DNA of 5,572 nucleotides from Flavobacteriaceae bacterium (GTDB lineage Bacteria; Bacteroidota; Bacteroidia; Flavobacteriales; Flavobacteriaceae), in the NCBI GenBank assembly GCA_947482805.1, contig CANKLK010000137.1:1-5572 (forward strand), written 5' to 3'. How positions within the stretch are numbered: the stretch's first letter is position 1; every line of letters starts with the position of its first letter. The translations under genes were made by a program, and so were the position numbers. The notes beneath the pieces were generated by a model. It was not told the origin of the DNA. It did no database searches and saw only the letters and a program-made list of their open reading frames with translations. Below, in pieces: positions 1 to 5,572 of the stretch.

Positions 1-213
1 GTAACTGGAAAAGAAGCGCTTCGAACCTGGTGGAAAGATTCTTTTGACCGATTGCCGAGTTTGCATTATAAAGTAACTTCCCTAACATCAAATGCCGACA
101 GGGTTTTTATGGAATATATACGGATGGTTGAAAACGAAGAGAACATGCTCGTTGCCGAAGTATTAGAAATCAAAGAAGGAAGAATCGTTTTTTCTAGGGT
201 GTATCATGGATAA
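1..213 (+). CDS. NTF2/SnoaL-like protein, C-terminal fragment (5' end outside window)
   Basis: This is the last 70 codons of a gene that starts upstream of the window; the reading frame is open from base 1 to the TAA at 211-213. The fragment begins VTGKEALRTWWKDSFDRLPS and ends EIKEGRIVFSRVYHG. That pattern (a G-K-E-A-hydrophobic-R segment, then 'RLPSLHYKV', then 'VAEVLEIKEGRIV' and a short final strand with an Arg and a Tyr) is typical of the C-terminal half of small SnoaL-like or NTF2-like alpha+beta cone proteins (SnoaL_2 type). Members range from steroid isomerases and polyketide cyclases to unassigned cytoplasmic proteins, so neither a substrate nor enzymatic activity can be inferred. 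The stop lies 65 bases before the next gene, on the same strand. The family call is from pattern recognition; the protein's full length is unknown. Confidence 0.7.
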   Translation, partial: VTGKEALRTWWKDSFDRLPSLHYKVTSLTSNADRVFMEYIRMVENEENMLVAEVLEIKEGRIVFSRVYHG

Positions 214-278
214 TTTTATATTTTAGTAACAAATTTTAAAATACTAACAAAAAGTTTTACCCAACCAACCTCTTAAAA

Positions 279-2045
279 ATGAAAAAAATAAACACAATTT
301 CTGTAATAGTTCTTCTTTCATTACTTTTTGTAAACTGCAAGTCAGACAAAAAAGAGCAAAATTTCAAAGCCATTACTGATGCTTATTTTGATGGCAAAAA
401 CGAGTTAAATCCGTTAGACGCTACTCAAAACGGTCAAAACGAATACAACGACAAACTTGTATTTGAAATGACTGATTCGTACCGAAAAAAGCAAGCCGCT
501 TTTTATGATAAATTCGAAAATGAATTAACAACTATTGATACGACTGCTTTATCTACTGAAGAAAAAAACAGCTACGACATCATCAAATGGGAAGTTGCTG
601 TAGGGAAAGATCTATTGAAATATGAAACCAATTTGATGCCTATTCATCAGTTTTGGGGAACCCATTTAACGATAGGTCAATATGCCGGTGGAACAAGTGC
701 GCAGCCATTTAAAACCGAAAAAGATTATAAAAATTTCCTAAAAAGAATGGATTTATTTGCGGTTTGGATAGATTCAGCAATGGTTTACATGAAAAAAGGA
801 ATCGATAAAGGAATGGTTTTACCAAAAGCATTGACTGTAAAAATGATTCCTCAGTTTGAAAGTATGGTTACTACAAATGTAGAAGACAATCTTTTTTATT
901 CGGCTTTAAAAGCTTTCCCAAAAGAAATTACAGCAGACCAACAGGATGCTTTAAAAAAAGAATATGCTGCTACAATCAAAGAGAAATTGGAGCCACAATT
1001 CGAAAAAATTACTGCCTTTTTGAAAAACGAATACCTTCCGGCTTCAAGAACTACAAGTGGAATTGGCAGTTTGCCAAATGGAAAGGAGCTGTACAAAGTA
1101 TATGCAAAACAATGGACAACAACTACCAAAACTCCGGAAGAGATTCATGCGCTTGGCTTAAAAGAAGTATCGAGAATAAAAGCCGAAATGGAAAAAGTAA
1201 AAGACCAAGTTGGATTCAAAGGAACCATAAACGAATTCTTTGAGCATGTAAGAACCAAACCTGAATTAATGTCTTTCAAAACACCAGAGGAAGTTATTGC
1301 CAACTTCGAAAAAATACATCAAACCATAAAACCTAATGTTGATAAATTGTTTTCGTTGCAACCAAAATGTCCTTTCCAGATAAAAAGGACAGAAGCGTTT
1401 AGAGAAAAAACAGCTAGTGCAGAATACAGCCAAGGTACAGCTGACGGGTCAAGACCTGGAACTTTTTATGTGCCGATTCCAGATGTGAAAACATATAATT
1501 ATTATGGCGACGAAGATTTATTTCTGCACGAAGCTATTCCCGGACATCATTTCCAAATTTCATTACAACAAGAAAATAATGAATTGCCGAATTTCAGAAA
1601 ATTTGCTTGGTTTGGCGCTTATGGCGAAGGTTGGGCATTGTACACCGAAAGTCTAGGAAAAGAGTTGGGTTTATACACTGATCCGTATCAATACTTTGGT
1701 ATGTTAGGAAACGAAATGCATCGAGCTGTTCGTTTAGTAGTTGATACCGGAATTCATAATAAAGGTTGGACGCGTGAACAAGCGATTAAATATTCGTTAG
1801 ATAACGAAGCCGAAAGCGAAGCCGGAATTATTGCTGAAATAGAACGTTACATGGCTATTCCCGGACAAGCATTGTCTTATAAAATGGGACAACTGAAAAT
1901 TTTAGAACTACGGAAAAAAGCACAAGACAAGATGAAAGACAAATTTGACATAAAAGTTTTCCATCAAAAAATACTAGAATCGGGTGTATTGCCTTTAGCA
2001 CTGTTGGAAAAGAAAATCAATAACTGGATTGAAACCGGTAACTAG
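279..2045 (+). CDS. DUF885 family lipoprotein, putative metallopeptidase-like hydrolase
   Basis: The 588-residue protein has about the usual length for DUF885 (PF05960). It starts with a lipoprotein signal peptide: MKK, a hydrophobic run at residues 7-18, and Cys20 in 'LFVNC'. It is therefore probably exported and anchored by lipid, followed by Lys-Ser-Asp-Lys-Lys. Family hallmarks are RPGTFYV (392-398), HEAIPGHHFQ (417-426), EGWALYTE (450-457), VDTGIH (488-493) and RYMAIPGQALSYKMG (523-537). His417, Glu418 and His423 or His424, with a later Glu, look like a metal site resembling zinc peptidases, but the spacing is not classical HEXXH. Peptidase activity is thus inference, and the substrate is unknown. 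The start at 279 is fixed by the signal peptide; TAAAA lies just upstream instead of a Shine-Dalgarno. All motifs are intact. The gene is clearly richer in G+C than those downstream and is probably core genome. Confidence 0.93.
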   Translation: MKKINTISVIVLLSLLFVNCKSDKKEQNFKAITDAYFDGKNELNPLDATQNGQNEYNDKLVFEMTDSYRKKQAAFYDKFENELTTIDTTALSTEEKNSYDIIKWEVAVGKDLLKYETNLMPIHQFWGTHLTIGQYAGGTSAQPFKTEKDYKNFLKRMDLFAVWIDSAMVYMKKGIDKGMVLPKALTVKMIPQFESMVTTNVEDNLFYSALKAFPKEITADQQDALKKEYAATIKEKLEPQFEKITAFLKNEYLPASRTTSGIGSLPNGKELYKVYAKQWTTTTKTPEEIHALGLKEVSRIKAEMEKVKDQVGFKGTINEFFEHVRTKPELMSFKTPEEVIANFEKIHQTIKPNVDKLFSLQPKCPFQIKRTEAFREKTASAEYSQGTADGSRPGTFYVPIPDVKTYNYYGDEDLFLHEAIPGHHFQISLQQENNELPNFRKFAWFGAYGEGWALYTESLGKELGLYTDPYQYFGMLGNEMHRAVRLVVDTGIHNKGWTREQAIKYSLDNEAESEAGIIAEIERYMAIPGQALSYKMGQLKILELRKKAQDKMKDKFDIKVFHQKILESGVLPLALLEKKINNWIETGN

Positions 2046-2071
2046 AGCCGAGCAAGTATTAATTAAATTCT

Positions 2072-2079
2072 TACATTTG
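2072..2079 (+). promoter_or_regulatory. Possible Bacteroidota -7 element
   Basis: TACATTTG matches the Bacteroidota housekeeping sigma -7 consensus TAnnTTTG at all six defined positions. It sits 24 bases before the ATG at 2104, which would place transcription start about 15-20 bases before that ATG. No TTG is found at the expected distance upstream for the -33 element; the nearest (2029-2031) is about 40 bases away. The site is therefore only half a promoter by sequence. It could drive the lipoprotein gene at 2104 and, by read-through, the KAP NTPase gene. Confidence 0.3.
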
Positions 2080-2103
2080 GGTTTTATTTAAAAAATATAA
2101 ATT

Positions 2104-3240
2104 ATGAAAAAAATTATTTTAACTATTTTGATAGTATCAATTTTTGCCTCTTGCGGTGGAAAAAACGAAAACACTGCAAAAGAAAATGAAAAAAATGAAA
2201 ATGAAAAAAATGAAAATGAAAAAACTAAAGAATCGGTAATAACTAAAAAGAAAATCACAGAAAAAGATTTAATTTTTAAACCTGTTATTACTAAAAGTGG
2301 GGAACTTGCAGCAGCGGATAGTTTTATTGTTAAAGACTTTTTTGGATTAAGTAAAGACAGTATCCGAATTAAATTTAATTCGGATAATAAAGTTAAATTC
2401 TTTTCAATTGTTGAACAACGTAGTGGACGAATTGTAAAAACATTTAAAAAAACATCTGAAGTAGATTTTACTTATGATGTTTATTTTGACAATCCGTTTT
2501 CAATTAAAATATATTTTCCTAAAGAATCCTATTATAATTTAGAGGTTTCAAGAAAATCTGGAAGTGTAGAGAATTATTTAAGTAATGCTAAATTAATTCG
2601 GGACTCAGTTATTGTAAGTAAAAAAACCAATAGAAGTAAAATTGGAACCACAATGGCATTTGAAAAAGTATTTAATCAACCTAAAAAATATATCGTTTCA
2701 AGTACTTTTTCCATGTCTGGGGAAAGTAAAGTATATGTACCAATAGAAATCCCTAATAATACGGTTGAATTTATTTACACCCTAAGAATATCAGGAGAAG
2801 ACGGAACTCAAAGAGAAGACGGAAGGTTATTTAACGACGTAAATAGAATCTCCAAAAAGGTAAAAGTTTTTGGATTACCACTTTGGGAATCTGAAGAAAA
2901 TAGTAACAGTTTAAGTCGTGAAATACTAAATTCACTTTTTCCACCAAAAAAGGACGAAGATTATACATTAAATGTATTCTTTTTTGATAAACAACAAGAA
3001 ATAAAGAAGTTCATAAAGTATGGTGGTAAAGAATACACTAGTGCATTTAAATATGATATAAATAATAGTGCTCTATCTACTCAAAGTCGAGTTGGACTAG
3101 TAAAAAGACCTAATTCAGGCTTTTCCTATATAGGCCTTCAATCTACAAGTTCATTCTCTAAAACCTACGTATGGCTAGATGTAGTGGCACTTTATGAGAA
3201 AACTTTTCATTATGAAATTAGATATCGTTTGCAAAAATAA
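2104..3240 (+). CDS. Lipoprotein of unknown function with Asn/Glu/Lys-rich linker
   Basis: I do not recognise this 378-residue protein. Residues 1-16 form a lipoprotein signal peptide (MKK, hydrophobic 4-14, 'FASC') with lipidated Cys17, so the mature protein should be membrane-anchored outside the cytoplasm. Residues 18-45 are a charged, low-complexity linker with ENEKN repeats, encoded by a 15-bp tandem repeat. From about residue 55 the sequence looks like folded, beta-rich, soluble protein, with alternating hydrophobic strands (for example VYVPIEIPNNTVEFIYTLRI) and an aromatic C-terminal part ending 'YVWLDVVALYEKTFHYEIRYR'. There is no further transmembrane segment and no visible catalytic motif. 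The ATG at 2104 is chosen because it gives the complete signal peptide. The gene lies 58 bases after the DUF885 gene and 57 before the KAP NTPase gene, so it could share a transcript with the latter. Codon use is very AT-rich. A perfect 26-bp palindrome lies in the coding sequence at 2361-2386. Confidence 0.85.
   Translation: MKKIILTILIVSIFASCGGKNENTAKENEKNENEKNENEKTKESVITKKKITEKDLIFKPVITKSGELAAADSFIVKDFFGLSKDSIRIKFNSDNKVKFFSIVEQRSGRIVKTFKKTSEVDFTYDVYFDNPFSIKIYFPKESYYNLEVSRKSGSVENYLSNAKLIRDSVIVSKKTNRSKIGTTMAFEKVFNQPKKYIVSSTFSMSGESKVYVPIEIPNNTVEFIYTLRISGEDGTQREDGRLFNDVNRISKKVKVFGLPLWESEENSNSLSREILNSLFPPKKDEDYTLNVFFFDKQQEIKKFIKYGGKEYTSAFKYDINNSALSTQSRVGLVKRPNSGFSYIGLQSTSSFSKTYVWLDVVALYEKTFHYEIRYRLQK
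2182..2226 (+). repeat. Three tandem copies of a 15-bp unit within the lipoprotein gene
   Basis: The unit GAAAATGAAAAAAAT occurs at 2182-2196 and 2197-2211 without change. A third copy at 2212-2226 differs only at the last base (T to C). It is in frame and encodes ENEKN, ENEKN, ENEKT (residues 27-41), forming the charged linker next to the lipidated Cys17. Because the unit is a multiple of three and contains A7 runs, gain or loss of copies by slippage would change linker length without breaking the frame. Confidence 0.95.
2361..2386. repeat. Perfect 26-bp palindrome inside a coding region
   Basis: The half-site TATCCGAATTAAA (2361-2373) is followed directly by its exact reverse complement (2374-2386), with no spacer and no mismatch. 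The symmetry stops on both sides (G at 2360, A at 2387). It lies in the lipoprotein gene and covers codons for residues 86-95 (SIRIKFNSDN). Its role, if any, is unknown. Dyads of this size can be binding sites for dimeric repressors, but the intragenic position argues against a simple operator. Confidence 0.95.
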
Positions 3241-3297
3241 AAGCAATCACTAAATTAAAATTACAACTATTGCTTACTAGACAAAACTCAAAAAAAA

Positions 3298-5088
3298 ATG
3301 GAATTAAAATCTTGTATTACCGACAAACCTATTGAAAAAAATGATGAAGATAAATTAAAAATGTCACGTTACAGTGCTGTTTTATCAAATTTCATCAAAC
3401 AAGGCGACACGCCTTTAACTGTTGGTCTACAAGGCGAATGGGGAACCGGAAAAACGTCAATGCTTTATATGTTATTGGAGCATTTCAAACGTGAAGACAT
3501 AGCCACTTCTTGGGTAAACACTTGGGAATATAGTATGTTTAGGAATCCATCTGAAACTACTCCTGCAATTTTAAAAGGTATGCTTACCAATTTAAAGTTG
3601 AGTTGTGGAAAAAATTGGACTATTGAGGAGAAGACTGAGGCTGGTATGAAAAAGATTTTCTCGTTTTTTGGAAACGTGGCAAATCAATATATAGCAAATC
3701 AAACTGGTGTTGACATAAAAGGCGCTATAGTTCGTGATGAAGCAATAAGAGAACAAGTAGAAATTGCTGAAATAAAAAAAGAAATTGAAATTATTATCGC
3801 AAATTTAATTGAGGATCCAAAAAATGATTATAAAAAAGTTGTTTTCCTTGTAGATGATTTAGATCGTATCCCACCAGATCAAGCTGTAGAAGTATTAGAA
3901 AGTTTAAAAAACTTATTTGACGTACCCAATTGTGTATTTGTATTGGCAATTGATTATGATGTAGTTGTAAAAGGTTTAGAATCGAAGTTTGGTAAAAAAA
4001 CAGAAGAAAATGAACGCGAATTTCGTTCCTTTTTTGATAAAATAATTCAAGTCCCGTTTTCAATGCCAACAGGTACTTATGATATGGGTAATTTACTTTC
4101 TGAAAAATTAAGTTCTTTATCAATCGGAATTCCAGAAGAACTTAATGATTCATATACAAATGTTGTAAAATATACTATTGGATTTAATCCAAGAAGTTTA
4201 AAAAGATACATTAATTCATTTTCGTTATTAAGAAATCTAAGAAACTCTGATTTTGAAAATGATGCGTCAGATTTTGGAGACAATGCACCAGATTCCGAAG
4301 ATGATTTGATTTTATTTGCAATGATTGGAGTGCAAATATCCTATCCAAAAATATTTAGATTAATTACACAAATGCCTGATATTTATGATTGGGACAAAGG
4401 TTTTGCTAATAAAAACAACATCAATTTAGACGGCGTTAAACTGGATATTCAAAAATATGGTGATAATGATAAATTAGATGAAGATTGGGAACAAATTATA
4501 TATGGTGCTTGTCAAAATGATGTGTATTTAAAATCAAAAGTTTTTAATATTCTAGAATTGTTTAATTTCTTAAGAAGTAAATTTGAAAATAGACCAGAAG
4601 TCTTGGATGAAAAAACAGTAATTGCATTAAAATTTGCTTCAATAACGAATGTTGACGACGATGTAAACATGAAAGGTGTGGTTGAAAAGAGAGGAAACAA
4701 AACCATTTTTTCTGATATAAAAACAAAAATTGACATCATAAAACAAGAATTAATTGCAAACGGTGCCAAAAAAGAAGGGCTTGAAATAAAATTAAAAACT
4801 TATCAAATTGTTTTCGATACATTATTGGCAATTACAGATAAAAACGCTGGAAAATTTACAATTTTAGGCAGTTATATTAAATTTGAAAACAGTAATGTGT
4901 TTGCCAAACTTAACAATCCCCCAAAACAAACAGAATTAATTTCTATTGAATTGTTTAATTTATCAAACACTTCCTATCCAAAGGGTTTAAGCTTAGATAA
5001 AGATAACGGAAATCAAAAAGTATTTAAAGTTTCAAAAGAACTAAATTCTTCTGAATTAAAAGACTTCTTATCATTAAATTATAAATAA
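3298..5088 (+). CDS. KAP family P-loop NTPase (PifA/Kidins220 superfamily)
   Basis: The 596-residue protein is a STAND-class P-loop ATPase of the KAP family (KAP_NTPase, PF07693). It opens with the family's N-terminal pattern (DKPIEKNDEDKLKMSRYSAV, 9-28). Walker A is GEWGTGKT (46-53), and Walker B is VVFLVDDLDRIPP (about 181-193) with acidic D186, D187 and D189. Other family signatures are VFVLAIDYDVV (213-223), FFDKIIQVPF (245-254) and NPRSLKRYIN (297-306). All nucleotide-binding motifs are intact. No convincing transmembrane pair is seen between Walker A and B; the segment at 119-138 is only mildly hydrophobic, so the protein is probably cytosolic. Residues from about 340 to 596 are not assigned; they may sense a trigger or act as effector. 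The N-terminal pattern supports ATG 3298, preceded by A9, over Met22. KAP proteins are often on plasmids or islands, and PifA excludes phage T7, so defence is plausible but inferred. Confidence 0.92.
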   Translation: MELKSCITDKPIEKNDEDKLKMSRYSAVLSNFIKQGDTPLTVGLQGEWGTGKTSMLYMLLEHFKREDIATSWVNTWEYSMFRNPSETTPAILKGMLTNLKLSCGKNWTIEEKTEAGMKKIFSFFGNVANQYIANQTGVDIKGAIVRDEAIREQVEIAEIKKEIEIIIANLIEDPKNDYKKVVFLVDDLDRIPPDQAVEVLESLKNLFDVPNCVFVLAIDYDVVVKGLESKFGKKTEENEREFRSFFDKIIQVPFSMPTGTYDMGNLLSEKLSSLSIGIPEELNDSYTNVVKYTIGFNPRSLKRYINSFSLLRNLRNSDFENDASDFGDNAPDSEDDLILFAMIGVQISYPKIFRLITQMPDIYDWDKGFANKNNINLDGVKLDIQKYGDNDKLDEDWEQIIYGACQNDVYLKSKVFNILELFNFLRSKFENRPEVLDEKTVIALKFASITNVDDDVNMKGVVEKRGNKTIFSDIKTKIDIIKQELIANGAKKEGLEIKLKTYQIVFDTLLAITDKNAGKFTILGSYIKFENSNVFAKLNNPPKQTELISIELFNLSNTSYPKGLSLDKDNGNQKVFKVSKELNSSELKDFLSLNYK

Positions 5089-5140
5089 TGAAAGAAAGTT
5101 AACTGAAATTTAATATTCAAAGATACTAACCAAATTAAAT

Positions 5141-5403
5141 ATGTTTGATAATTTAATAGTTACTAAACTAGGCTTTTATGTATATGCTTTAGTAAATCCA
5201 TTAACCAATAAAGTCTTTTATATTGGCAAAGGAATTGACAATAGAGTATTTGCTCATAAACTAGAAGTTCTTGAAAATAAAAACTACATCAATTCATTAA
5301 AGAAAACTTAAATTAAAGAAATTTTAGATAAACGGATATACAACATTTAATTATCCGTCACGGACTTATTGAAAAAGAAGCTTTTTTAGTGGAAGTGCTA
5401 TGA
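5141..5403 (+). pseudogene. GIY-YIG nuclease remnant, LEM-3-like (COG3680 type), frameshifted
   Basis: From ATG 5141 the frame gives MFDNLIVTKLGFYVYALVNP, then FYIGKGIDNRVFAHKLEVLE, ending at TAA 5309-5311 after 56 codons. This is the N-terminal half of a LEM-3-like GIY-YIG domain: the paired Tyr (Y13/Y15 and Y27 of YIG), the GKG loop, Arg35 and His39 are present. The same frame continues after the stop as IKEILDK, as expected for the next helix. The reading then moves to the -1 frame, where 5332-5400 encodes TDIQHLIIRHGLIEKEAFLVEVL, including the Glu region that binds metal in this family, before TGA 5401-5403. At least two lesions (a nonsense codon and a one-base loss or two-base gain between about 5327 and 5341) therefore separate the two halves of the active site, and no single product can be functional. 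It starts 52 bases after the KAP gene. A sequencing error could explain one lesion but hardly all. Confidence 0.82.
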
Positions 5404-5543
5404 GTGGCTTTGCTATATATAACAAATCGGGTGAGCTAAAAAGAAGTGAAACTAAAATTGATATAGAAAGATATTTTAATAATAATATAAAATCTATAAT
5501 TGAAGCCTCTTATGATAAAGCCAAATTAAAAAAAGATTGGTAA
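5400..5543 (+). CDS. Short ORF of unknown identity overlapping the GIY-YIG remnant
   Basis: A 47-codon ORF starts at ATG 5400, overlapping the TGA at 5401-5403 as ATGA, and ends at TAA 5541-5543. The product begins MSGFAIYNKSGELKRSETKI and ends DKAKLKKDW. It is lysine-rich and has no recognisable domain, signal peptide or membrane segment. It is in a third frame relative to the two nuclease fragments, one base further shifted. It could be a decayed tail of that gene, a fragment of another gene, or chance in AT-rich DNA. There is no convincing ribosome-binding signal. I cannot assign a function; bases 5544-5572 after it hold nothing I can identify. Confidence 0.25.
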   Translation: MSGFAIYNKSGELKRSETKIDIERYFNNNIKSIIEASYDKAKLKKDW

Positions 5544-5572
5544 AATTATTTTCACAATTAAAATAAGAGCAA

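Noticed and set aside
217..224. TATATTTT before the DUF885 gene as a -7 promoter box.
   Set aside because: It misses the final G of TAnnTTTG and has no TTG at the expected upstream distance. One-mismatch hits are common in such AT-rich DNA.
896..1129. Reverse-strand ORF inside the DUF885 gene.
   Set aside because: It lies opposite a fully conserved coding sequence and its translation has no recognisable protein character.
3241..3275. Inverted repeat AAGCAAT ... ATTGCTT just after the lipoprotein stop, as a possible terminator.
   Set aside because: The stem is only 7 bp with a 21-base AT-rich loop and is followed by ACTAGACAAA, not a T run. It is too weak to call a terminator.
3652..3711. 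Mildly hydrophobic segment of the KAP protein (residues 119-138) as a transmembrane insertion.
   Set aside because: It contains several Asn and Gln residues and no uninterrupted hydrophobic stretch of about 20, so it does not support a membrane helix.
3794..4769. Three reverse-strand ORFs (3794-4123, 4077-4283, 4512-4769) inside the KAP gene.
   Set aside because: They are antisense to conserved KAP motifs and have low-complexity translations without start signals; they are by-products of AT-rich coding sequence.
5089..5140. Gap between the KAP gene and the nuclease remnant as a regulatory region.
   Set aside because: It holds only a short AGTTAACT palindrome and AT-rich sequence; no promoter box, hairpin with T run or repeat stands out.

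Overview
The window reads as chromosomal DNA of a member of the Bacteroidota, most likely a Flavobacterium-like member of the Flavobacteriaceae. The support is strong A+T richness, AAA/GAA/AAT-heavy codon use, two MKK-type lipoproteins with short signal peptides, and start codons preceded by A-rich stretches (TAAAA, AAAAAAA) instead of a GGAGG Shine-Dalgarno sequence. Genus level is inference from style; no rRNA or marker gene is present.

All recognisable genes lie on the + strand. Bases 1-213 are the 3' end of a small NTF2/SnoaL-like protein. Bases 279-2045 hold an intact DUF885 lipoprotein with a putative metal-binding HEAIPGHHFQ motif, probably a secreted or periplasmic peptidase-like hydrolase. 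These two look like ordinary genome content, and the DUF885 gene is visibly richer in G+C than what follows.

From about 2046 the character changes to an AT-richer accessory segment. Bases 2104-3240 encode a lipoprotein I do not recognise, with an in-frame 15-bp tandem repeat just after the lipidated cysteine and a perfect 26-bp palindrome inside its coding sequence. After 57 bases comes a complete KAP-family P-loop NTPase (3298-5088) with clear Walker A and Walker B motifs, no evident transmembrane insertion, and a C-terminal region I cannot assign. The KAP family includes the phage-exclusion protein PifA, so a defence role is possible but not shown here.

Downstream (5141-5403) is a broken GIY-YIG nuclease of the LEM-3-like/COG3680 type. 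Its first half carries the GIY-YIG core and is cut by a TAA. Its second half, with the expected catalytic Glu region, is readable only in another frame and then meets a TGA. A 47-codon ORF of unknown identity overlaps that TGA and runs to 5543. The simplest reading is a conserved chromosomal stretch followed by a horizontally acquired, partly decaying accessory locus built around the KAP NTPase. No RNA genes, CRISPR arrays, insertion sequences, attachment sites or convincing terminators were seen.
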